NCBI GenBank assembly: GCA_036310185.1
Contig: JAXJSH010000052.1
Location: 1 to 63,381, forward strand
DNA from: JALENY01 sp036310185
GTDB taxonomy: Bacteria > Bacillota > Clostridia > Lachnospirales > Lachnospiraceae
Direction: 5' to 3'
Length of the DNA stretch: 63,381 nt
Shown here: piece after piece, positions 33,780-42,272 of the stretch
How the letters are laid out: each line of letters begins with the position of its first letter
How positions within the stretch are numbered: the stretch's first letter is position 1
The notes under the pieces: generated by a model
What the model was told of the DNA's origin: nothing
Databases searched by the model: none
The model's input: the letters and a program-made list of their open reading frames with translations, nothing else
Made by a program: the position numbers and the translations under genes

Positions 33780-34814
33780 ATGACATTAATGCTTGAATTG
33801 AAAGAAAAAATCAGAACGGTATACAGAGATTTCTCGTATATTATATTGCCAATTTTAAAATTTCTGCTGGCATTTGCCACATTTTACAGTATTAACGAGA
33901 CAATAGGGTTTATGAGTGTGTTCAAGAACATTTTTGTTCTGCTGATCATGGCTCTGATCTGCTGTCTTCTTCCTGTTAATGCAATCGTGGTATTTGCGGG
34001 CGTTATGATACTGGGACACTGTTATGCGCTCGGAATTATTGTTGCGGCATTTGCACTTGTGCTTTTGATCGTGAGCGGAACACTGTTCCTTCGTTTTGCG
34101 GCCAAAGACAGTCTTGCGCTTGTGCTGACACCTTTTGCATTTGCACTTGGTGTTCCGTGTGTGGTGCCGCTCTGCTACGGATTGAAAAGGAAGCCGTCGT
34201 CTGCAGTTGCTGTAGTCTGTGGAACGGTTGTTTACTATTTTATGGAGTTTTTGAAAGAAAAGTCTTCGGCTCTGAAAGGGTCCGATAACAGTGAAATGCT
34301 CACAAAACTGAAACTGCTGCTGGATGGACTTGTTAAGAATCAGGGATTACTGATTTATATTCTGGCATTTGTCATTGTTCTGCTTCTGGTTTATGTCATT
34401 CGCAGAACAGGAAAAGATTATGTCTGGCATGTGGCAATTGTGACCGGAGCAATCACATATCTGGCCATCGTTCTGTGCGGCGGCCTGTTTATGAATATTC
34501 GCATGAATGTGGCTGCTGTTGTAGTTGGCACTGCAGGGGCGGCGATTATTGCTGTTTTGTATGGCTTTTTCGTTCACAATGTAGATTATTCCAGAACAGA
34601 ACGTCTGGAATTTGAAGATGATGAGTATTATTATTATGTGAAAGCAGTTCCGAAGATGACAATTTCGCAGGCCCAGCGTGAGATTAAGACGATCAGCGGG
34701 GAACAGGAAGAACTCCAGGCGGGCGTGGAGCCCTTTGGTGAGAGCCGTGAGATGGCTGACATCAACGAAGAAGATCTGGAACGTAAGCTGGAAGAATCTC
34801 TGAAAAACCTGTAA
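33780..34814 (+). CDS. Polytopic membrane protein of unknown function, upstream of cdaA
   Basis: The protein has 344 residues with about eight hydrophobic helices (residues 20-265) and a soluble acidic tail. The tail contains DDEYYYYVKAVPKM, a cluster of four tyrosines, and then a Glu-rich end (EEDLERKLEESL). A ribosome site (GGAGG) lies inside the upstream gene's end. The protein resembles transporter-permease-like proteins annotated by topology only; no substrate can be given. Its stop is 42 bp before the diadenylate cyclase start, so it is cotranscribed. The Tyr/Lys tail could be a membrane-proximal docking or regulatory segment. Confidence 0.72.
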   Translation: MTLMLELKEKIRTVYRDFSYIILPILKFLLAFATFYSINETIGFMSVFKNIFVLLIMALICCLLPVNAIVVFAGVMILGHCYALGIIVAAFALVLLIVSGTLFLRFAAKDSLALVLTPFAFALGVPCVVPLCYGLKRKPSSAVAVVCGTVVYYFMEFLKEKSSALKGSDNSEMLTKLKLLLDGLVKNQGLLIYILAFVIVLLLVYVIRRTGKDYVWHVAIVTGAITYLAIVLCGGLFMNIRMNVAAVVVGTAGAAIIAVLYGFFVHNVDYSRTERLEFEDDEYYYYVKAVPKMTISQAQREIKTISGEQEELQAGVEPFGESREMADINEEDLERKLEESLKNL

Positions 34815-34856
34815 AGAGATTGTTTTTTGAATGAGTCAGAGAAGGGATGTGATGGC

Positions 34857-35747
34857 ATGGACCGTGTTTTGCTTGAATTAAAAAAATATCTGAGTGACTT
34901 ATATATACCGAAGGTTCAGGTCATTGATATTATAGAAATTCTGATTCTGGCAGTCCTTATATATTATTGTATTGTATGGATCAAAAGCACCCGTGCCTAT
35001 ACACTGTTAAAGGGTCTGCTGGTGATTGCTCTTTTTGTGATTCTGGCGGAACTGTTTCAAATGACTACGATCCTGTGGATCATGAAGAATGCGGCGACAG
35101 TGGCATTGACGGCTTTGCTGGTCATTTTTCAGCCGGAACTGCGAAAAGCGCTGGAGCAGCTGGGACAGAAAAATATGTTTTCTTCAATCATTCCTTTCGA
35201 TACGACAAAAGAAGAGGATGAACGGTTCAGCGACAAAACGATCAATGAGATTGTTCGTGCCGTTTATGATATGAGTGATGTAAAAACAGGGGCATTGATT
35301 GTTATTGAGCTGAAGATCCTTCTGACTGAATATATCAATACGGGAATTTTTCTGGATTCCCTTATTACCAGTCAGCTGCTTTTAAATATTTTTGAACATA
35401 ATACACCACTTCACGACGGGGCGGTAATTGTAAGAGGAGACCGTGTAACGGCGGCAACCTGTTATCTCCCTTTATCGGACAGTATGGCTGTGAGCAAACA
35501 GCTGGGAACACGGCACCGGGCAGCTCTTGGCATCAGTGAAGTGAGTGATTCTTTTACGATCGTGGTTTCCGAGGAAACCGGAAGAGTATCTTATGCATAT
35601 GGCGGAAAGCTTGTTACTTCCGTGCCTCCGAGTGAACTGCGGGAACAGCTGCATAAGATTCAGAAAAACAAAATGGAGGAGAAAAAGACTGTTAAATTTA
35701 AAATCTGGAAAGGACGGGATAAAGATGAAAAAAGTACTGATGAATAA
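34857..35747 (+). CDS. cdaA: Diadenylate cyclase CdaA
   Basis: Makes cyclic di-AMP from two ATP; controls potassium and osmotic balance and cell-wall integrity. The protein has 296 residues: three membrane helices (about 15-80), then the DAC domain with LHDGAVIVRGDR (DGA) and GTRHRAALGISE (RHR). The start is ATG 34857, since GAAGGGA (34841-34847) is 9 nt before it and the longer frame adds a non-homologous stretch. cdaR overlaps its 3' end by 23 nt. The usual third gene glmM does not follow; an HPr-like gene does. Confidence 0.94.
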   Translation: MDRVLLELKKYLSDLYIPKVQVIDIIEILILAVLIYYCIVWIKSTRAYTLLKGLLVIALFVILAELFQMTTILWIMKNAATVALTALLVIFQPELRKALEQLGQKNMFSSIIPFDTTKEEDERFSDKTINEIVRAVYDMSDVKTGALIVIELKILLTEYINTGIFLDSLITSQLLLNIFEHNTPLHDGAVIVRGDRVTAATCYLPLSDSMAVSKQLGTRHRAALGISEVSDSFTIVVSEETGRVSYAYGGKLVTSVPPSELREQLHKIQKNKMEEKKTVKFKIWKGRDKDEKSTDE

Positions 35748-37050
35748 TCTCGGCCTGAAGATCACAGCAGTCGTTCTGGCAATTATATCCTGGTTTCTGG
35801 TTATGAATGTCAGCAATCCGGTAAGAACCCAGACCTATTCGAATGTGCCGATTACGGTGACGAATTCATCCTATATTGAAAGTATGGGGCTGAGCTGTCA
35901 GCTGAAGCAGACCCATGTGACGGTAGCAATCCGGGAAAATGTATCCGTGGTAAAATCAATTGAGGCCAGTGACATAATGGTGATTGCAGATCTGACGCAG
36001 ATCATCAGTATGGATTCGGATCCGGTTATGGTGCCTCTTACTGTGGTATGTACAAAATATCCGGATATATCTGCAGAAGATATTTCCGTCACACCGCGTA
36101 ATGTGGAAATTAAACTGGAAAAACTGATCAGTGCGGACTTTGTGGTGACAGCTTCTGCCGGTGATACGAAGCCGGATAAGGATTATGAAGTGGGTCGGAT
36201 GCAGGTTGATCCGGAGAAGATTACGATCAGCGGTCCGGAATCAATTATCAATAAGATTGACAGAGTTGTTGCACAGGTAGAAGTTGAAAACCTGAATGGG
36301 GACAGTACCCTGTCCGGCCAGATTCATGTGTATGACAAGAATCAGGATGAAGTGAAAGAATCACAGATGAACTATCTGACTCTGCACAATGTGAAAGAGG
36401 ATGGAAGCGTCAATGTGAAAGTGGAACTATGGAGGGTCCAGACCGATATAGGAATATCTGCATCGGCATCCGGAACGCCCGAGAAAGGTTATCAGATTGG
36501 AGAAGTAATCACAACACCGAGTAAGATCACGCTTGTTGGGTCCGCGGAAGCACTGGAACTGCTGGCTGAGCAGGGAAATATGATAGAGATACCTGCGTCT
36601 GAAATTGATGCATTCGGAAAAAATAAGGATTTTGAAACTAAAATTGATATCAGTGAATTTTTGCCGGAGGATATTCGGCTGGCAACGGATGTAAGTTCGT
36701 CTGTACTGGTGACAACGACCATACTGCCATATGGCAGCCGTGATTACAATATTCCGACATCCAATGTGACAATAACCAACTTAGGTGAAGATCTGCGGGC
36801 TGTATTTAATGCAAATGAGATTACGGTACGGGTAAAAGGAAGCAATACCCGGCTGGATGAACTAAAGGCAGAAGAAATCACAGGAACAGTAGATCTGAAC
36901 GGACTTTCAGCCGGCACACATACCGTGATGGTGCAGATAACGCTTCCGAACGATCTGTCGGTGGTAGGTGACGTGGAAATGAATATTACGATCAGTGAAA
37001 TGGAAAAAGAAGTGGCAGAAGTCAGCAAAACAGTTTCAAAAAACAATTAG
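35725..37050 (+). CDS. cdaR: CdaR/YbbR-domain regulator of CdaA
   Basis: Membrane-anchored extracytoplasmic protein that interacts with CdaA and tunes its activity. The protein has 441 residues: N-terminal helix (LGLKITAVVLAIISWFLVM, about 9-27) and four YbbR repeats of about 80-90 residues outside the cell (repeated VPITV..., VEIKLEKLI, VEVENL, VRVKG patterns). The frame is open upstream to 35545 inside cdaA, but ATG 35725 follows AAGGACGGGA and gives the expected anchor. The 23-nt overlap with cdaA indicates coupled translation. Confidence 0.9.
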   Translation: MKKVLMNNLGLKITAVVLAIISWFLVMNVSNPVRTQTYSNVPITVTNSSYIESMGLSCQLKQTHVTVAIRENVSVVKSIEASDIMVIADLTQIISMDSDPVMVPLTVVCTKYPDISAEDISVTPRNVEIKLEKLISADFVVTASAGDTKPDKDYEVGRMQVDPEKITISGPESIINKIDRVVAQVEVENLNGDSTLSGQIHVYDKNQDEVKESQMNYLTLHNVKEDGSVNVKVELWRVQTDIGISASASGTPEKGYQIGEVITTPSKITLVGSAEALELLAEQGNMIEIPASEIDAFGKNKDFETKIDISEFLPEDIRLATDVSSSVLVTTTILPYGSRDYNIPTSNVTITNLGEDLRAVFNANEITVRVKGSNTRLDELKAEEITGTVDLNGLSAGTHTVMVQITLPNDLSVVGDVEMNITISEMEKEVAEVSKTVSKNN

Positions 37051-37065
37051 CAGGGAGATAAAATT

Positions 37066-37329
37066 ATGGTAAGCAGAAAAGTTACGATAAAAAACATTAC
37101 AGGGCTGCATCTGAAACCGGCAGCATTTTTCTGTAAGGAAGCGATGAGGTTCAAATCATTGATTACCTTTACTTTTAATAATACAACTGCAAATGCAAAA
37201 AGCGTGCTCAGTGTTCTTGGCGCCTGCGTAAAATGCGGAGATGAGATTGAACTGGTCTGTGAAGGGGCAGATGAACAGGAAGCCCTGGATGCGCTTGTAA
37301 AAGCGGTGGAAGACGGTTTGGGAGAATAA
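37066..37329 (+). CDS. HPr-family phosphocarrier-like protein
   Basis: The protein has 87 residues, the normal HPr length. His15 (GLHLKP) and Ser46 (AKSVLSVL) are both kept, so phosphorylation by enzyme I and by HPr kinase is possible. The residue after Leu16 is Lys instead of the conserved Arg17 that stabilises phospho-His. It carries two extra Cys pairs (Cys23, and CVKC near 54-57), uncommon in HPr. No other PTS gene is near. It lies 15 bp after cdaR and 4 bp before the carboxypeptidase gene. It may be a regulatory paralogue (Crh-like) rather than the sugar-transport HPr. Confidence 0.82.
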   Translation: MVSRKVTIKNITGLHLKPAAFFCKEAMRFKSLITFTFNNTTANAKSVLSVLGACVKCGDEIELVCEGADEQEALDALVKAVEDGLGE

Positions 37330-37333
37330 AGAA

Positions 37334-38809
37334 ATGCGGAACAGAAAAATAAAAACTTTGGCAGGAATGCTGGCGATTACTCTGGCTGTTGCTGTGACCG
37401 GAGGCAATAAGGTATATGCGGCAGATACAGAACAGGTTGTGAATATAGCAGAGGAAGGAAGTTCCAGTGGAAATACATCCGGCATGACCGGGCAGCCAGC
37501 TTCGCCAAATGGTGTAATTGGCTGGCCTCAGGGACCGGAAATCTCATCTGCTGCTGCGTGTGTTCTGGATGCGGAGACGGGAACGGTTTTATATGACAAG
37601 GGAATGACCCAGAAGATGTTTCCGGCAAGTACCACAAAGGTTATGACCGCGCTTCTGGCTATTGAAAATTCCAGTCTGGATGAAACGGTAGTGTTTACAG
37701 AAACCGGTGTGGCAGAGGCCTATTCCGGAAGCTCCAATCTGTATACACAGGTCGGGGAAGAATTTACTATGGAAGAGTGTCTGTATGCATTGCTGCTGAA
37801 GTCCGCCAATGATTTTGCAAGTCAGATTGCGGAACATGTGGCAGGAAGTACGGAAGCTTTTGTTCAGATGATGAACGACAGGGCAAAGGAACTGGGCTGT
37901 GTGAATACACATTTTGCCAATGCACATGGGCTGGAACATCCGGATCATTACACCTGTGCGTACGACCTTACCCTGATTATGCGTGAGGCTGCCAAAAATG
38001 AAACTTTTTGCAGGATCGCCGGAACGGAAGAATACACAATTTCAGCTACGCATCTTACCGCTGAGCGAACCGTTCGCAATCATAATGAATTGGTTATTCC
38101 GGGAGCGTATACCTATGAATACTGTATCGCCGGAAAGACCGGATATACGGATGAAGCAATGAATACCTTTGTTTCAATCGCAGAGAAAGACGGAAGACGG
38201 ATTGTGGAAGCAACCATGTATTCGCCGACTCCCGTGGATTCCTTTTCAAATGCAAAGCTTTTGTATGATTATGGTTTTGATAATTTCCAGAATTTTGTGA
38301 TGGAAGATTCCCATGACCTTTATGACGGGGGAATTGCCACGATACCAAGTACCGCTTCCGGAAAGGATGTGCAGGTTGACATAGGGGATCATTTTCAGAC
38401 AGACTTTGGAACCATGGTTGCAGAAAGTTTTTCTTATAATGGTTATCCGGTTGGTACTGCTTCTATTACCCAGGAACTGTATGATGCGCGAATGGAAGCA
38501 CAGGCTACACCCACACCGGAGCCGACCAGTGAACCGGAACCTGCCGTTCAGGAAAATGATGGAATCACAAAAGGAGATATTGAAAATCTGGATCCTGACC
38601 TGAAACCGATCAGCAAAGAATTGTTTACAACGGAGCATATCGTTATTGCCGTCCTTGCCGGTCTAAGTCTTATCGGTATAATTATGATTATTGTCACGCT
38701 TATACGTCGTGCGGTTCAAAAATCAAAAAAGAAAAAAGGCAGCAAAAAAGACGGTAAAAGAAATAGAAATAAAAAGAACAAAAAGAATAAAAAGAGTAAA
38801 AGAAAATAG
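37334..38809 (+). CDS. D-alanyl-D-alanine carboxypeptidase (PBP5/DacF type)
   Basis: Trims pentapeptide in peptidoglycan. The protein has 491 residues: signal peptide (1-29, ending VYA), S11 peptidase domain with SxxK in PASTTKVM, SxN in KSANDFA and KTG in GKTGYTDEA, a PBP5-C-like domain (about 310-395), a Pro/Thr/Glu linker (ATPTPEPTSEPEPA), a membrane helix (about 430-452) and a very basic tail of about 35 residues (KSKKKKGSKKDGKRNRNKK...). Family members usually end in an amphipathic helix; here a full helix puts the Lys-rich tail in the cytoplasm. It is cotranscribed with cdaA-cdaR-HPr. Confidence 0.9.
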   Translation: MRNRKIKTLAGMLAITLAVAVTGGNKVYAADTEQVVNIAEEGSSSGNTSGMTGQPASPNGVIGWPQGPEISSAAACVLDAETGTVLYDKGMTQKMFPASTTKVMTALLAIENSSLDETVVFTETGVAEAYSGSSNLYTQVGEEFTMEECLYALLLKSANDFASQIAEHVAGSTEAFVQMMNDRAKELGCVNTHFANAHGLEHPDHYTCAYDLTLIMREAAKNETFCRIAGTEEYTISATHLTAERTVRNHNELVIPGAYTYEYCIAGKTGYTDEAMNTFVSIAEKDGRRIVEATMYSPTPVDSFSNAKLLYDYGFDNFQNFVMEDSHDLYDGGIATIPSTASGKDVQVDIGDHFQTDFGTMVAESFSYNGYPVGTASITQELYDARMEAQATPTPEPTSEPEPAVQENDGITKGDIENLDPDLKPISKELFTTEHIVIAVLAGLSLIGIIMIIVTLIRRAVQKSKKKKGSKKDGKRNRNKKNKKNKKSKRK

Positions 38810-38870
38810 GACGACTCAGAATAAAAGGAGTTTCGTAAGGCAGAAAAGTCCTGGAAACGTGGAAAGATAA

Positions 38871-39872
38871 ATGACAAAGGATAGAAAAAACAGCTGGGGT
38901 GGGATTGATGCAATCCCACCCATTTATCAGATTAAAGACAATTCTTCAAATAAAAATAATATTTTTGTTATGAGAGAAGACCTGATTCCCATATCCATGG
39001 GAGGAAATAAAGTGCGGATTGCTGCCGAATTTTTTCTTGATATGGAAGAAAAGGGCTGCGATGTGATGGTGGCGTATGGCAACCTGCGGTCGAATCTGTG
39101 CCGGGTCATTGCCAATCAATGTTATAGGAAAAAGATACCATGTTATATCATCTGTTCAAAAGAAGAGACAGATGAGGAAGAGCTGGAGACCTCCAACAGC
39201 CGTATGATGAAGCTGTTTGACGCAAAACTGGTTCTCTGCAATAAGAATAATATTGCGGAGACTGTGGAAAAAACGCTGCATGAGATTGAAGCCGGTGGAC
39301 ACAGGCCATACTATATATATGGAAATAAATATGGAACCGGAAATGAGGGTGTGCCGGCTGGAGCATATGCAAAAGCATACGGGAAGATAAAGGCTTTTGA
39401 AAAAGAAGCGCGATGCAGTTTTGATTATATTTTCCATGCTTCCGGAACCGGTGGAACTCAGGCGGGACTGACCTGCGGGCATATTCTGGAGGGAGACTCA
39501 GCAAAAGTAGTAGGTATTCTGATTTCTTCGAGAACTTATGAGCGTGCTATTGGAATTATCCGGGAAGGGGCTCAAAGTTATATGGAGCGAATCGGAAAAA
39601 CATGGGATGCCGCCTGCGATCAGGAGATTCATCTGGCGGCAGAATATACAAAAGGCGGCTATGGGGTTTATGATGATGAAATCATCAGCTGTATCCGCAG
39701 GGAACTGCAGGAAAACAGCCTTCCGCTGGATCCGGTGTATACCGGAAAGGCATTTTTGGGGATGCAGAAATACCTTGCGGACCATGAGATAAGCGGGAAA
39801 AATGTTCTTTTTATTCACACAGGCGGCACACCGTTGTTTTATGACTGCCTGTCAGACGGACAGATAAAATAG
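38871..39872 (+). CDS. PLP-dependent ACC deaminase / D-cysteine desulfhydrase family enzyme
   Basis: The protein has 333 residues, fold-type II PLP enzyme. FVMREDLIPISMGGNKVR holds the PLP Lys (GGNK); FHASGTGGTQAGL is the phosphate-binding loop; FIHTGGTPLFYD is the C-terminal cofactor site. Relatives degrade D-cysteine or aminocyclopropane carboxylate; the true substrate here is unknown. The ribosome site is weak (GGAAAG). It begins the group enzyme-GT2-ATP-grasp, all closely spaced and ending at a terminator at 42152-42206, so it may supply or modify an amino acid used by the ligase. Confidence 0.85.
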   Translation: MTKDRKNSWGGIDAIPPIYQIKDNSSNKNNIFVMREDLIPISMGGNKVRIAAEFFLDMEEKGCDVMVAYGNLRSNLCRVIANQCYRKKIPCYIICSKEETDEEELETSNSRMMKLFDAKLVLCNKNNIAETVEKTLHEIEAGGHRPYYIYGNKYGTGNEGVPAGAYAKAYGKIKAFEKEARCSFDYIFHASGTGGTQAGLTCGHILEGDSAKVVGILISSRTYERAIGIIREGAQSYMERIGKTWDAACDQEIHLAAEYTKGGYGVYDDEIISCIRRELQENSLPLDPVYTGKAFLGMQKYLADHEISGKNVLFIHTGGTPLFYDCLSDGQIK

Positions 39873-39885
39873 AGAGGTACAGAGT

Positions 39886-40824
39886 ATGAGAGTTTCAATT
39901 GTGATTCCCTGTTACTATTCTGAAAAGACAATTGAGAGAGTGGTCGGGCTGACTATTGAAGAATTTGAAAAGAGAGAAGGTTATGAATGTGAGTTCGTTC
40001 TGGTGAATGATGGTTCGGCAGATGGCACATTTGACCGGATCAGAGCACTTGGGGAAAAATACGATTTTGTGAAAGGGGTAAATCTGCTTCGCAATTTCGG
40101 TCAGCACAATGCTCTGATGGCATCCCTTCACTATGCAACCGGGGAGTATATCCTGGGTATGGATGATGACATGCAGACCCATCCTTCTCAGATTTTTAAA
40201 CTGATTGAGAAAATTCAGGAAGGATACGATGTGGTCTATGGCCAGTATGCGAAAAAGAAGAATTCTTTTCTGAAAAATTTCAGCAGTAAATTAAATGAGG
40301 TATCTTCAAGGATCCTTCTGGGAAGGCCGAAAGAAATTACTTCCAGCAATTTCTGGATCATTACGGCTCAGGTTGCCCGTGAAGTGATCAAATACGACAG
40401 CTTTAATCCATATATAGATGGTATCTTTTACCGTGTGACCCATAATATTGCAAATGTTCCGGTGGAACATCATAAGCGTGAGGTGGGAACTTCCGGCTAT
40501 ACATTGAAAAAGCTGATTCGGCTGTGGCTGGCTTATTGGAATTATTCGGTGATTCCCCTTCGGATTTCTTCTTTTTGCGGTGTGGCTATGGCTGGGTGCG
40601 GTTTTATCGCAGCGATTGTCACGATTATCCGAAAACTTCTGCAGCCTGGCATGACTGTGGGATGGGCATCTACCATCTGCGTTATGACCGTGTTTTTTGG
40701 ACTGGTGCTGATGAGTCTTGGAATTATCGGAGAATATCTTGGCAAAATCATTTTGACCATAAATCATACCCCTCAGTTTATTGTGCGTGAGACAATAAAT
40801 GCAGAGGAGGAAAAAGATGCGTAA
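39886..40824 (+). CDS. ArnC/GtrB-like polyprenyl-phosphate glycosyltransferase (GT2)
   Basis: The protein has 312 residues. GT2 domain 1-215: VSIVIPCYYSE, LVNDGSADGTF, NLLRNFGQHNALMASLHYAT, MDDDMQTHP. Two C-terminal helices (about 228-250 and 262-285). The NFGQHNA and GTSGYTLKKLIRLW segments are typical of ArnC/GtrB enzymes that load a sugar onto undecaprenyl phosphate; ArnC uses a 4-amino-sugar derivative. The product would be flipped and used outside the membrane. It overlaps the ATP-grasp gene by 8 nt. The sugar is unknown; wecE nearby makes a 4-amino sugar. Confidence 0.86.
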   Translation: MRVSIVIPCYYSEKTIERVVGLTIEEFEKREGYECEFVLVNDGSADGTFDRIRALGEKYDFVKGVNLLRNFGQHNALMASLHYATGEYILGMDDDMQTHPSQIFKLIEKIQEGYDVVYGQYAKKKNSFLKNFSSKLNEVSSRILLGRPKEITSSNFWIITAQVAREVIKYDSFNPYIDGIFYRVTHNIANVPVEHHKREVGTSGYTLKKLIRLWLAYWNYSVIPLRISSFCGVAMAGCGFIAAIVTIIRKLLQPGMTVGWASTICVMTVFFGLVLMSLGIIGEYLGKIILTINHTPQFIVRETINAEEEKDA

Positions 40825-42049
40825 AAAACTAATGATACTTGGTGCCGGCATTTATCAGGTCCCCCTGATTTTAAAGGCGAAAGCAATGGGACTGGAAACA
40901 CTGGTTGTCAGTATAGGCGGCCATTATCCGGGAATTCCTCTGGCAGACCGTTTTTTTGAACTGGATACCCGTGATGTGGAGGGAATCCTGAAACTTGCCA
41001 GAGAAGAAGCAATAGACGGAATCTGTACGTCCGGCACGGATGTGGCGGTTCGTACCATTGGCTATGTGTGCAGTCAGATGGGGCTGCCGGGGATCTCATA
41101 TGAAGCAGCCAAATGTGTTACCGATAAAGCCTTAATGAAAGATGCCTTTGTAAAAGGAGGCGTATCTACAGCCGCTTTTGAACGGATCCGTTGTCTGGAT
41201 GATGGGTATGTGGCAGCTGAAAAAATGGGATATCCGGTGGTTGTCAAAGCAGTGGACAGTTCCGGAAGCCGTGGAATTCATAAGGTGGACAGACCGGAAC
41301 AGCTGGAAAATGCGTACCGGGATTCCATGCAGGTAACAAAGCGGGATTATGTTCTTGTTGAGGCTTTTATTGATGCAGAAGAAATAGGCGTGGATGCTTT
41401 TGTTGGGGCAGACGGTCTGGAAATTTTCCTGCCTCATCAAAAGTTTGTGTACAAAACAGGGGGAGTCACGGTTCCTGTGGGACATAGATTTCCGTATGAA
41501 GCGGATAAAAAACAGATTGACGAAATCGAGAGACAGATTGCCCTTGCTGCAAAGGCGGCGGGACTGAAAAACTGTCCGCTGAATGCAGATGTTTTTGTAA
41601 AAGATGATAAAGTCTGGATCATAGAAATTGGGGGAAGAACCGGAGCCACCTGTATACCGGAGCTGATCTCCCTGTACAAAGGGTATGACTGGTATGAAAA
41701 AATCATACTTGCTGCGCTGGGAGAGGCGGTTGACTTTGCCAGTGACCAGGAAAATCCATGTATGGCAAAACTGATCTTTTCACCGGTGTCCGGAAAAATT
41801 ACAGATATTCATTTGGAAAAGATACAGGAACTGGAAAAAGAGGGTGTGTGTGTTCAGCTGGATCTTACCGTGGGAGATTGGGCAGATGCACTGGCAAACG
41901 GAACGGACCGGACTGGCCATGTGATCGCGGCGGTGAACGAAGAAAAAACATTGGACAAGTATGCGGCACGACTGCGTTCCTGTGTGGAACTGGAACAGGG
42001 AAACCTGCAGGAATTGTGGGAAGAACATGAACGGAAAAGTGTGAACTGA
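40817..42049 (+). CDS. ATP-grasp carboxylate-amine/thiol ligase
   Basis: The protein has 410 residues with the ATP-grasp layout: N-terminal PreATP-grasp Rossmann-like part (KLMILGAGIYQVPLI), ATP lid GYPVVVKAVDSSGSRGI near 140, metal site NADVFVKDDKVWIIEIGGRTGA near 260-280. The fold ligates an acyl phosphate to an amine, as in PurK, carbamoyl phosphate synthase and many peptide or cell-surface ligases; the substrates are unknown. GAGGAGG (40804-40810) supports ATG 40817 rather than the longer frame. Translation is coupled to the ArnC-like transferase, hinting at amino-acylation of a surface sugar. Confidence 0.83.
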   Translation: MRKKLMILGAGIYQVPLILKAKAMGLETLVVSIGGHYPGIPLADRFFELDTRDVEGILKLAREEAIDGICTSGTDVAVRTIGYVCSQMGLPGISYEAAKCVTDKALMKDAFVKGGVSTAAFERIRCLDDGYVAAEKMGYPVVVKAVDSSGSRGIHKVDRPEQLENAYRDSMQVTKRDYVLVEAFIDAEEIGVDAFVGADGLEIFLPHQKFVYKTGGVTVPVGHRFPYEADKKQIDEIERQIALAAKAAGLKNCPLNADVFVKDDKVWIIEIGGRTGATCIPELISLYKGYDWYEKIILAALGEAVDFASDQENPCMAKLIFSPVSGKITDIHLEKIQELEKEGVCVQLDLTVGDWADALANGTDRTGHVIAAVNEEKTLDKYAARLRSCVELEQGNLQELWEEHERKSVN

Positions 42050-42151
42050 AAAACATATGGAATGGATGTCCGGAATAAACTGGAAAGACTGCAGAAAGTG
42101 AGCTATATGCAGAAAAGGATAAACAGGAATCCGGAAAACAATAAAAATAAG

Positions 42152-42206
42152 AAGTCCATAGCAGAATCTGATTCAAAATAAATGAGATTCTGTTACGGAC
42201 TTTTTT
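42152..42206. terminator. Strong bidirectional terminator between ATP-grasp gene and wecE
   Basis: AAGTCC (42152-42157) and CAGAATCT (42162-42169) pair with AGATTCTG (42185-42192) and GGACTT (42197-42202). TTTTTT follows on plus (42201-42206); an A-rich stretch before it gives a T-rich tail on minus. It ends the plus operon and serves wecE on minus. Confidence 0.85.
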
Positions 42207-42272
42207 ATTGCTGCGGTTTGAAAATGTATATCATTGCTTTTTTGAAACGCTGTCGAAAACATGATTTAAAAC

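Noticed and set aside
42050..42150. Possible small gene after the ATP-grasp gene
   Set aside because: No ribosome site and no conserved pattern; A-rich spacer leading into the terminator.
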